Part shown: positions 1 through 10,002 of the stretch, piece by piece | How positions within the stretch are numbered: position 1 is the stretch's first letter | How the letters are laid out: the number at the start of each line of letters is the position of its first letter | Source: Pelargonium nanum | Lineage: Eukaryota > Streptophyta > Magnoliopsida > Geraniales > Geraniaceae | Direction of reading: 5' to 3' | DNA: 29,239 bases | NCBI GenBank assembly: GCA_036897485.1 | Contig: JAYMTF010000847.1 | Coordinates: forward strand, 1 to 29,239 | The notes under the pieces: generated by a model | What the model was told of the DNA's origin: nothing | The model's input: the letters and a program-made list of their open reading frames with translations, nothing else | The model's database searches: none | Program-made: the position numbers and the translations under genes

Positions 1-228
1 GAGAGCGGAGCGACCCGCCCGGATCCAAAATTTTTAATGAGGTGTCACCACCTCATTAATGGCTTAGCTTAAGTCAAATATTAATTGGCTTAGACTCCCC
101 TTCCTCTATATATATATATATACTTTTTAATTTTTCTATAAATCATCCATTGGGAGAATTTTCAATGGATTTCTCTTGCTAATTACAAGTGTTACTTTCA
201 AAAGAACAGTCAAAAACTCAGTTTAGGA
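1..228. other. AT-rich intergenic DNA with a short perfect palindrome
   Basis: No coding potential is seen. The first 26 bases are GC-rich, then the DNA becomes AT-rich. An 11-bp perfect inverted repeat with a 4-base loop lies at 34-59 (TTAATGAGGTG, loop TCAC, then its complement). A short (TA)n tract lies at 107-122. Nothing ties these to a gene. Confidence 0.6.
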
Positions 229-237
229 TTTAAAAAA
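229..237. repeat. Left 9-bp target site duplication of the Mutator-like element
   Basis: TTTAAAAAA directly abuts the GGGAGG end of the element. The identical 9-mer follows the other end at 1429-1437. Confidence 0.8.
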
Positions 238-1428
238 GGGAGGTGATAAATCCACATCTCAAATGTATAAATCCACCATATTTTGTCACTGGTGGTCAAA
301 AATACCCTCAACTTAATTTACTTTCATATATTCATTAATTCTCTCTCCACTCTAATAAATTGAGACTCATAGATTAATTATATTTAGATATATTTTTAAT
401 AAATTATAATATATTAGATTTAAACTAAACTAAGTTACTTAAAATTATCAATGTAAATTAATATAAATAAGTCTTTCATTAAAAAAATTAACCTAGTTTT
501 ACACTAATAAATTTAATTTGGAGTTTAATCAGTTTTTTTTATTGTCTTCAAAACGAATATATATCATTTTCTCTAGGATTGTGCAACATGAACCAAAAAA
601 TCGAACTAGATCAACAAATCGACTGAGCCAAGCCAAAACTGAACTGAGATGGAAGATAAAACGGACGATGGTGGTTCTCATGCTCTAAGTTTAAATTTTA
701 AAACATATAATATGTATTTTCAGGTATAAATATCATATTTTGAGGGAGAAAAAAATTATTTTTTAATGTGAATTATGAAAAAATTGGTGAGCAATCGTGA
801 AATACATAATACCAAAAGTAGCAAAAAAATCATATATTTATGATATAATTAATTAAAAAAATGGGATCAAACCTAACTAGAAGATCTAAACCAAATTCAG
901 ATAGTCAAGGACTATCACTAGACCTAGTAAAAATTTAGAGATGTCTACGATTCTATTTGAGACACTCATTGTAAGACGAATAAAGTAATGTTAATGAGAA
1001 AGTAAGAGTTTATTTGATAGTAAAAAAACATTTGTTAATGTTCATTCTCATGAATTCCTCCTTGATGATATGTGTGTGCGTGTGTGTTTAGCATAACATC
1101 TTATTGTATTTATAAAATCAACTAATAAATTTTTGAGAGAGAAAAAAATGTATAAAAATGATTTAGCCTCAAATTAAATTGAGTCAAAGTATTATTTTAT
1201 TTTATTTTATTTTGATAATTTAATTTTTAAGTGACTTAATTTAAATTAATATATAATTTTAATTTTATTAAGGCATATTCAATTACACTTAATTTATGGT
1301 CTTACATGTATTTAATGTTTGAGAGAATTAAGGGATAAATAGCACTGAATTTAATTAGGGGTATTTTTGTCTACCAATGACAAAATATGGTGGATTTATA
1401 CATTTGAGAGGTGGATTTATCACCTCCC
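238..1428. mobile_element. Non-autonomous Mutator-like DNA transposon (complete, 1,191 bp)
   Basis: The two ends are long inverted repeats. About 75 bp at 238-312 (starting GGGAGGTGATAAATCCAC) matches the reverse complement of about 1354-1428 with only a few mismatches. The element is flanked by an exact 9-bp direct repeat, TTTAAAAAA, at 229-237 and 1429-1437. Long terminal inverted repeats starting with G plus a 9-bp target duplication are the hallmarks of Mutator-like elements. The interior is very AT-rich, has no open frame long enough for a transposase, and holds a short TG/CG-rich microsatellite near 1070-1088. It must therefore depend on a transposase from elsewhere. The exact duplication suggests a fairly recent insertion, although an A/T-rich 9-mer is weaker evidence than a mixed one. 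Confidence 0.85.
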
Positions 1429-1437
1429 TTTAAAAAA
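1429..1437. repeat. Right 9-bp target site duplication of the Mutator-like element
   Basis: This is the second copy of TTTAAAAAA, directly after the CCTCCC end of the element. Confidence 0.8.
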
Positions 1438-1524
1438 TTAAGAAAATAAAGCAATTATTCTAAGACGAATTGATAACAATAATTATAAATATGAGTAATT
1501 ATGATTTATTATATAGTTATGGTG

Positions 1525-1675
1525 TTAACTACACTTTTCCGATTTTATAAATTTAATCCTATAAGTAAATCATCAATTTTATTTTGATCATATGTTTTGC
1601 ACATGACATTTTATAGCGTCTTTAAATTCAAATTTTATATAGGATTAAATTTATAAAAATCAGAGAAGAAAATTT
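1525..1675. repeat. Short inverted-repeat (foldback, MITE-like) sequence
   Basis: About 23 bp at 1541-1563 (GATTTTATAAATTTAATCC and onward) recurs as its reverse complement at about 1638-1661, with a one-base indel. Weaker complementarity continues for some 15 bp on each side. The spacer is about 75 bp. This is the shape of a small MITE, but I could not fix its ends or find a target duplication. Confidence 0.5.
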
Positions 1676-2477
1676 TTGTTTCAACGGGTAACGGGTGCAT
1701 AACACGTAATGACATGATGTAAATAATATGAAAATGGATAAGTGAGATTGCGGAACTTGATGTTGGAAAATGGAAAAACCAGAGAACTTCATGAACAAAT
1801 GGAGACGTGAAAAGCTGAAGAAAATAACACAAATTTAAGGATTTGAATACTTGTACAAATCAACTGAACATGTGTTCAGAAAATTTGGACTGGTGAAATT
1901 TGTTTGGAGGACTTGTTGAAGTTCATTTTTTTTTCAGCCTTCAACTGTTTTGGGTTTCTTATTTGTATTTTACTTATTATAATGTAAATAAAACCTTAGG
2001 TGCAAGTGAGCCAATAGTCTCTCTAGCTCGAACCAGCTGATTCCACGACAAATCATTTACTCCTCTTAACTTGAACCTACGAGTCATGTACATCTTTCTC
2101 TTATCTTTAATTAACGTGTAACAAGCCTTTGGGTATCTACCCGTCTAAGGGTCCTTCACAAATTCATATCTTTAAACCATCGTCACGTGCATTTGCATTT
2201 TCTTTTGTTTTACCTTCTATGTTCGTCACAATATTGAACACGTTGGCAAAATTTATTTTTCTAATATGCACGCCATCTAGTTCATGACATATACTTTGTT
2301 TTTTCCTAGGATTATCAATAATCACCTTCAATAATCCCAAATTTTCAATGTGTCAATATTTCTTCCCCACATAATATTGAACGAGAACTGAACTGTGTTC
2401 GACATGATTTCGCATGAATTTCGTCATATTCCTTCTATATCGATGATATATGTTGAAAAAACTTCATGCAGTTGTCA
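1676..2477. other. Intergenic DNA without recognisable genes
   Basis: This stretch is AT-rich with stops in all frames and no similarity that I recognise. The 65-codon minus-strand frame at 1635-1832 shows no domain or codon bias and is taken as chance. Confidence 0.6.
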
Positions 2478-2490
2478 AACCACAATACTT

Positions 2491-2654
2491 TTTTTTTAAC
2501 AGCAACGAGACATACTCGAAGTAACAATGTTTCTCACTCCCTAAATGGAGTAAACCCCACAAATTCCACCCCATATTGTCGACAATGAGGCTCGAACTTG
2601 AGATCTCAGAGGAAATCCAAAGTGTTTTAACCACTTGGCCCAACATGTCTTGGT
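2491..2654 (-). mobile_element. tRNA-derived SINE, minus strand, with target duplication
   Basis: Read on the minus strand, the element begins near 2654. It carries a pol III A-box-like word (TGGGCCAAGTGG, about 2633-2644) followed by a B-box-like word (AGTTCGAGCCT, about 2589-2599), and it ends in an A-tail seen as the T-run at 2489-2497. It is bounded by an exact 13-bp direct repeat, AACCACAATACTT, at 2478-2490 and 2655-2667. A-box and B-box order, an A-tail and a 13-bp duplication together make a tRNA-derived SINE very likely. A related, shorter copy lies in the receptor-kinase intron at 21698-21791, and a 5' fragment may lie near 9190-9245. Confidence 0.8.
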
Positions 2655-2667
2655 AACCACAATACTT

Positions 2668-4104
2668 AACAATCACACGGGAGTGAGAATGATTGTGTAT
2701 AAACATGGACAATCTTGTTTCCTAGTTGTGTTCCAACCATTCAACAACTTGGTAACATAACTGTCAAAATCATATATAAAGGACTCTTTTAAACACATCC
2801 ACAAGAGTAAATTACAAGGTATCATAATGATATGGGAAACATAAGTGGGTGTCAGATTGCAAACACTAGTGGTGACTACAGAGTCAAGTCCGCTCTCTGC
2901 TTGCATTGATTTCCAGATTAGCATCATCACCTTCATACATACTGTATTTTCTTGTCTATGGTCGAGAGAGAGAGAGAGAGAGAGAGAGAGGTCAACTGTT
3001 ATATCCATATTGGTTGCTAGTGGCTTTGCTGTTGTGAAGTGTGATAAGTGATGATGGTAGTGCATGGTTGAGTTGACACCAGTGAAAATGAGAATTGAGA
3101 AAGAGAAATGATTTAATGGCAAGACTATATATTTATTGCATATCCTGGAGTGCAGTGCAGGAATTGGATTTGTATCTTACGTTAGTGGTTGGTGTTTGGA
3201 TCTGTTCCTCATCACACAGACACTCACCTTTGCTGCTGGTGCCTTTGTGGTCCCTCCTCTCCTCTCCTTCTACCTCCATATCCATGCATCCTTTTTTATT
3301 TATTATGTCAATGTCCTGTGTTTATTTCATGTTTTTCACGCTCACAAATTTATTGGGGCAGTATGGATATTGATTCATGACGTGTCTCACTCTCATAAGT
3401 TTGATCTAGTCTAAACCATTAAGTCAATGTCCGAGATGCGCAATCTGGATGCCCGAGTGCCTGGAAAACCATACACAATTCACGTTTAATAAATTTTAGA
3501 TCCGAAAAGACCCACTTGCAGATCACGTTATTGTTAGGTAGGTATGTGCAAGTCAACGTAGCTTTATTTTGGTAACCAAATAAAATCAATTGGAATGAGA
3601 AATGATTCTCATTTTCACATTTAAGATGATCAAAAGAACGTTACATGAGAAAGGGAATCCAAACGCTATTGTAATTAGTAAATTCAAATAAAGTTAAGGA
3701 TGAGTTAGTGTCATTTGGACACACATTTGTGGACCAAAGGTGGACTTGTGGGCTCAGAGCATGCAAATCTGCAAGCTAAAAGATGAACAAGTTCTCAGAC
3801 TGATATTTTTATATTACAAAAACTCAATGTATGTACAGATGAGATGGGAGCTTTGTGAATTCACCACCATTTCGAAAGAATCGAAACCCCTCCAAGCCAA
3901 TATTACAAGAAATGTATGCATCATTGACTACTCCATTATATATATATATCCTTCTGTTCTGGCAATACTTTCCAGCTGATTTTCTGGACAGAGAGAAGAT
4001 GATATAACCAAAACACTTCCAGTTTTACCTATGTAAGTAGTAAGTCCGAAACAACACTTCCGAGAACGCAGCCCAAAGATTCACAGCATCAGAAAGAATA
4101 TGAT
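2668..4104. other. Intergenic DNA and probable 3' UTR of the RING gene; (GA)n microsatellite
   Basis: No gene is supported. A (GA)13 microsatellite lies at 2964-2990; the Arg-Glu repeats in a small plus-strand frame here are only its translation. Frames at 3095-3414 read the same pyrimidine-rich stretch in three phases, with no domain. The last few hundred bases before 4105 should include the 3' UTR of the RING gene on the minus strand, but no clear polyadenylation signal was found. Confidence 0.55.
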
Positions 4105-7100
4105 CTAGAATAACTGATAAAACAGACTTGTTGATCCATCTCCAAAGGATTGCAGATCTGTGGGTTTAACCACAGCCCTGCATAGAGGGCAAGTTCTTTC
4201 CCTCTCCAACCTGGATAAACAAAACGAGTAACCTTCACTCCGTCAAAAGATGAAGCCAAAAAATACAACATGCTTTTCTAATCATAGCAGATCAAATTTT
4301 ATAACGTTCTGGTTGGCCTGAGAACTTGCATTCAGTCTCAACTCTCAAGTTTATAATGGACCAACTACTCAAGCTATTAAGCAAATTTATCTGCTAGCAT
4401 TCAGAACAACTACAAGCAACTTTTCATGGTCATTAAACTATCCATCCCATTCCCATGCATTTTCCAAGAGGTTTCAGAAAGAAAAATAGTTTTAGGATTT
4501 GTTATATACCAAACTTTTCAAATGCTAAATTCATCCCCTGAGCTTAGAGGGGTAACTGCATCCATTTTTCTAGTAAATACCCGACTTGAGGACAAGGGAA
4601 ATTCAACTATGGAGGACTACATAATCAAGACAAAAATATAGAAGTATGTACATCTTAACTTCTCTCTTCTTACCACATTCCTTCCATATCCTGTCATATA
4701 GCATTTTGTGTCCCTACATTTTGTCTCTAAGAAGCTATAATTAGTGCACTAGTTGATGAGTTTCCCAGACTATCCAAGCAAGTGTTCACTTATTTTGGCT
4801 GAACATGATACTAATCCTATCAAGCTAAAAGATTTATCTAAAGTATAATGCCCATTATAACACACACATCACCAACAAGATTGTGAAATTAATTGAAAAA
4901 TATAATATGAAGAACATGATAAATGATCTGACCATTCTGAAACACAATCCTCGCAGAATATGTGTTTACAGCGCAACAGGAGTGGAGCATGCATCTTTTC
5001 CTGGCAAATAGCACAAAGATCTCCCATGGCATTCACCTGCATTGATGAAGTAACAACTTAATTGGCATAGATAGCACCCCCTATGACTGATAAACTACTC
5101 TTAATTATAAATATTATCAATTTTAATACTTTAAAATGAATCAAGAGTATGCATAGAGTCATGAATGGTTATAAAAGCTATCAATGTAGTTGACAGATTC
5201 TTGCTTCATTTTAGTGGTCAGGTTTGTAGATTATTGCATAAATTGTAAATAAAGGAACTCTTTAATGATCCAAAATAACAATATTGGTTTCATACTTTCA
5301 TGTTGAGAAATGTGGACTAGTTGAGTGAATAACTAGTTAATTCACACATTAGATAGAAGTCAGGAAAATCAAAATTAATAATGTGGAGGACAGACTCTCT
5401 ACAGCAGTAGTAGCAAGATGTCATTGGGGAAAAATATGGCCTCAATTCTCAAGTGCGGTAAAATACATAATAGAAATCTACATATGCCCTTCCCCCACCA
5501 AGGTATTCAGCTAGTAGCTCAAATTGTAAATTCAAAACATGTTTTTCGAATGAGAACAAATACCTGTTCTGATGTTGCGTGAGACCCATAATGAACTTCC
5601 TTTTCTGACAATGCTTTTATGGCAGCATAGAAGGTTTGAACCTACAGAGTAGTTTAAGATATCAAGATAAAATCATTTATATTCTACAAAGAATATCATA
5701 ATTTACCAGACTCCAATTCAGAATAAGAAAATTAGGTACAGAGATAAAACCTTACCTTCTCAACTACGAAAGTCAGTTTGAAGGTTAAATATAACCCTGT
5801 AGTCAGTGAAGAAAACAGGCTCCCATAATCATTTCCCAAGAAAAACCGGTACCAGACAGGTGTTGGCAGCAAAGTGCGGTAAAACAGTATAGCGTACTCA
5901 ATAAGAGTTAGCATTTGGCCCTTCAAATTCAGATGCCAATGGTCAGGAAATTCTATTAAATTACAAGAGAGATTGTGGTTGCATATTGATTGCTAAAGTA
6001 ATACTGCAGCCTACTCCATTGTGTTACCTGCCGACGGAAATTATGGCCTCTTCCATTCTTGTAATACATCAGCAGTAGACACTTGAAAATCATTGCCACT
6101 TGGCGTACCATTGTATCTGAAAATAACAGAATTAAGATAAGATTTCCCCAATAAGTTGAACCCTCCTAAAGATATTTGAAGGGAAAAACAAACATGATGG
6201 AGAGGAGATAATATTATGCTAACATGACACAAAAGCAACACGAGGAAAATTGAACAAAAAGGAAAAGGATAAAAATATAGAATAGTATATAGAACTATAT
6301 ATATACATTGAGAGAGAGAGAGCTAAACACTGCAGCAACAGAGGGTCCAAACCTCAAAGTGACTTCTCCCAGGACAGAAAAAGGACAAAATAGGTTTGGC
6401 ATGTCAATTTATGGCTATACAACCATTGTAATGAGGCAGAATGATAAAAGTTCCAATTTCTTTGGGTGGAGTTAATATAAAACAAATTATATTAAATGAA
6501 GTGATGTAGACAAAAAAGGTGCTTCTGGAACAACAATTACATTGTAATTGGGATACGTTTGATAGATCTCAGTTAAACCAAAAAGGGTCAATATGGTAAG
6601 GAAAAAGACCTCAAATCTCTACTAGACATTAACTATACGCTACAACATTATATTATACTCCCATCGTCCCAAATTGAGTGTCATGTTTTTCTAGCATTTT
6701 TGTCCCAAAATGAGTCATCTTTCATTTTTAGGAAGTTAGCTATGCATAACATACCAACAATATCCTTATAATAAATTAGTTAGTATCTCTTGAGTTTGTT
6801 ACAACACATGTACATGGGATACAAAAGGAGATGCACAACACTAACTAACTTCTTAACCTTTCTCAAAAAGGAAATGAAGACACTCATTTTAGTACAGAGA
6901 GAATATGACATATTAATAGAAAGAATGATAGGTGAAATTTCATACCATTTACCATGATGATGAATATAGCATGCCAAAATGGTGGTACTTCTTTCGGTGG
7001 AAGCATGACCAATGGATATAGCAGATCATCATTTTGATACCAACAGTAAACACCACTCACATGAAGAATTGAAACAATGGAAATGCTAACGAGAACATAT

Positions 7101-8567
7101 ATTTTCCTCTCCCCCTGCAGCAATTATAAATTAATTAAACTTTGATATTCCTATTCTTCCCCTTTCGGTGACATCTTTATAAAGACAAATTCTCACTACA
7201 AAAACAAAACAAGGCACCTTTAGAGCCGTTTGCTTCTGAAGAATAATGTTACACTTGAACAATACAGCTGCGACCCACACCGTGAGAAAGAAGCCTGCAA
7301 ACCCCAACAGAGTAATTGTCAGTTTGTCATCAACCTAAACATTACTAAAGGAGCCAAATGATGAAGGCCCGAAGAGATCTAAATCTAAACGTAGAACTAC
7401 TGATCATGGCAATGCAGATGTCAAGTCCACAAAGATACTAAAACAGCACCTCAAATTTCCCTTTTTGTTTTGTTATTATTAGTCATTTAATGGAATAATA
7501 AAAAAAAAAAAAACATGATGGTTTTGACATAGAGAATATGGAATCAACAGGGCTCTAGAAGATTCCTCTTTGGATATTGACATGATCTCCAAGTTCACCA
7601 ACCAAGGAAAACAGCACATGTTTGTCATTCTCCAGTTACACTAATGATTTTCGTAATAAGGTAAGAATCATGAGATAATCTTCTCTACAACTAGTTGATC
7701 ATCTCCCCACAAAGAATGCACTACCTTCCCTAAACCTCAACCCAATAATATTCTTCAGTGTGTTTGTGTTCATAGAAGATTAAACTAATGATGTAAGACT
7801 GATTATACGCTGTCAATAAATTGAGGCCAAATCTCTGAGCATTTCGAAAATGAAGTAAACTAAAGCAATAAATTATGAGGATGTAGGTAATACATGTAAT
7901 ATTCTCAACTGAAATTCCTGTAGATTCCACACCAATTCGAATTCCTTGTGTAATGTTGCACAACAATAACAGTAAAAATAGCAAAGGTACCTTGAAAATG
8001 CTGACGAATGAAGACTAGAAGCAAGAGGAGGGAAAAGGGGAGAACATGCTCAAGCCACCTGGCAAGCTGCTGAAGATCATGTCTCTGGTGTTGGTGCTGC
8101 TGCTGGTGGTGAGAGGAAGAAGACGACGCTTCTTCCAACATATTCCCAGCTTCAGCGTCAACATTCCCTGACGAACTAGACATGACAAAAGGAACAGAAT
8201 CAGTCTCCGAATCATCATCACCATCGGAATAACCTTCGTCGTCGTCGTCGTCGTCTCCGGCGGAGGAGATAATTTGAATAGACACATCCTCTCCATTCCC
8301 ACTAGAACCAGAAGAGGTAGAGGCGTTGACCAGGCCAGCCTCCGGATAGTGAATCCCGGAATTTGAGGGAGCAAGAAGACCTGAGAATTCCAAAATCGCC
8401 GGAATTGGGGATTGCAAGAAGCTGAGGAAAGGAAGCATCATGGTAGCCCCATTCCCATAGCTTGAAGACGACGTCGTCGCAGTACCTCCGGACGATGATT
8501 GCGAACTGGCTTCGGATTCAAAATCGCTAGTCTGTGATGAAGACGACGACGACGACGTCTTCTCCAT
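4105..8567 (-). CDS. RING finger and transmembrane domain protein (RNFT1/RNFT2-like E3 ubiquitin ligase)
   Basis: The coding exons, 5' to 3' on the minus strand, are 8567-7991, 7294-7218, 7114-6946, 6116-6028, 5920-5756, 5641-5564, 5036-4933 and 4210-4105. All introns are GT-AG, phases agree, and the product is 454 aa. Residues 1-165 are low-complexity: Ser-rich, an Asp run encoded by GAC repeats, and a His/Gln stretch. Hydrophobic segments follow from about 176 to 355 (for example [19 protein letters not shown] and the segment around [20 protein letters not shown]). A C-terminal C3HC4 RING spans C393 to C430 with ligands C393, C396, C408, H410, C413, C416, C427 and C430. The layout matches the RNFT family, membrane-anchored ligases of the endomembrane system that face substrates with a cytosolic RING. 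The start ATG at 8567 is the first in frame; the frame stays open upstream only from a GTG. A Stowaway MITE sits in intron 3. Family assignment is firm; target and exact membrane are unknown. Confidence 0.9.
6658..6903 (-). mobile_element. Stowaway-type MITE, copy 1 (intron 3 of the RING gene)
   Basis: The left end reads TA then CTCCCATCGTCCCAAATTGA. The right end holds GACACTCATTTT and finishes at TA (6904-6905). The CTCCCTCC-type terminus and TA duplication are typical of Stowaway (Tc1/mariner) MITEs. The inner words GAGTTTGTTACAAC and CATGTACATGGG (about 6792-6819) are the reverse complement of words in the copies at 12415 and 16368, so this copy lies in the opposite orientation. It ends about 40 bp from the donor side of the exon that ends at 6946. 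Confidence 0.75.
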
Positions 8568-10002
8568 TTGGAACCCAAACAATAAGTCAAAAACAGAGAT
8601 GATATATATTTGATGGTGGTTTTGTCCAAATGTATCTTCTTCGACTACCACTTCAACACCATTTTTGAGCTATATGTGACGAGGAAGACGAAGAAACGGT
8701 CAAAAATCTGCTGCACTGAACTGCTCTTTAGAGAAGAAGGAGATGGAGAAAGAGAAACAGAAGTAAATTCTGGGTTTGGTTTGGGTAATAAACTGCTTTA
8801 CTCATTCAATAGTCTTCTCTTGACCGTGCGCCTGTCACCTATGAGCCGTGACTAATGGATTACACATTGCGTGACCAATTAAAATGAGGAATATATCTCC
8901 CTGCCATGTCTGTCACTCACTGCTGTAGCATAATAACATCACTTCTCTACCCTTACCCAGACCAAACCACTCCTTGCCTACAACTAATTAAATTAATACC
9001 ACTACTACCCCTTTCCATAATAATTATAATAATTGTTTATTTTTATTTTGAGACCAACACAATACAAGGTAATTCTCTCTTTTTAACTCAAACTCCTCCC
9101 AATACTGTCAATAAAAAGGCTTGAACTGAGACTCAGTGGCGGATCCACTTGAGCGAATTGGGTGTTATTTAACCATATTTTGTGGAAAAAACTGATTTAA
9201 TTAGTTGAGCAACTTAAACCGCTTTGTCCAACTTGCCTTGGTATCACAACAATTAGTTATAATCACTTTGTTTATCGCAAAAATGACATATAAATAAATT
9301 TATTCCCAATGTTTGAAAAAATAACAAATAAGGATGAGGAATTGAATAATAAATAATACATCATAGTCTGGCAATGACAAGTGAGAACAAATAAACAATA
9401 ATTTTATGATTTATATATCAAGAGGAAGGCTGTTATTGATGATTTAATTGACTATTTCCAAGTTGGTTGGTTTGGATTAACAAGTCAACCATATCATTTG
9501 TCATCCCCAATGTGATGATGATCCTTTGACTTTCAATGGTTGAGCCAGCAAGGAAGCTCTTAAATAAACCCAATTAAAAACCTACAGCATCCCAATTGGG
9601 ACTAATCACAATTCCCAAATCATAACATTAATTAAATCCAATCTGTGAATTTTTCAAAACTCTCAAGTTGCACATTCTTTCTTGCACCCCAATCTTCCAA
9701 TACTCTATGCAACCATATCTTCTTTTAGGCCTCCACAAATAAAAAAAGGTCAAATCAAAGCATCAATCAGTTTGGATAACAGAAAAAGGCAGTTCATCCA
9801 TCAGAATTCAAAAGTGCAACATTCTTATTTGAAGTTTGGAACAAGGAAAATACAGATTCCAAGTGTAATCACCAAACACACATCTTCCTTTTCCTTCTTT
9901 CTTTGGGTGAAATACAAATAAAGCTCATTAACCCTACTTCATACTCACATGGCGAAAAAGTAGTGTAACATAGTTGAGCTAGAATGCGGGCCAGGCCAAC
10001 GA
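8568..10002. other. Promoter/5' UTR region of the RING gene and 3' flank of glyoxalase II
   Basis: Both neighbouring genes run leftward, so this gap holds the RING-gene promoter next to 8567 and the glyoxalase II 3' UTR next to 10003. No additional gene is supported. A short stretch at about 9190-9245 resembles the 5' part of the SINE at 2491-2654. The word AGTGGCGGATCCA at about 9134-9146 is reminiscent of dispersed plant repeats. The small frames at 8610-9124 and 9682-9921 show no domain. Confidence 0.55.
9190..9245 (-). repeat. Possible 5' fragment of a SINE
   Basis: On the minus strand, the run TACCAAGGCAAGTTGGACAA followed by AGCGGTTTAAG (about 9213-9243) aligns with the 5' end of the SINE at 2491-2654 (TACCAAGACATGTTGGGCCA, then AGTGGTTAAAAC). 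No B-box, A-tail or target duplication was found, so this would be a truncated relic. Confidence 0.4.

Noticed and set aside
2845-3051. Small frame with Arg-Glu repeats
   Set aside because: It is the translation of a (GA)n microsatellite and has no other protein-like feature.
3095-3414. Three overlapping frames of 63-92 codons
   Set aside because: All read the same pyrimidine-rich stretch in different phases, with no homology recognised and no splice partners.
8568-8651. N-terminal extension of the RING protein from 8651
   Set aside because: It begins with GTG. The first true ATG in frame is at 8567 and the extension shows no family similarity.
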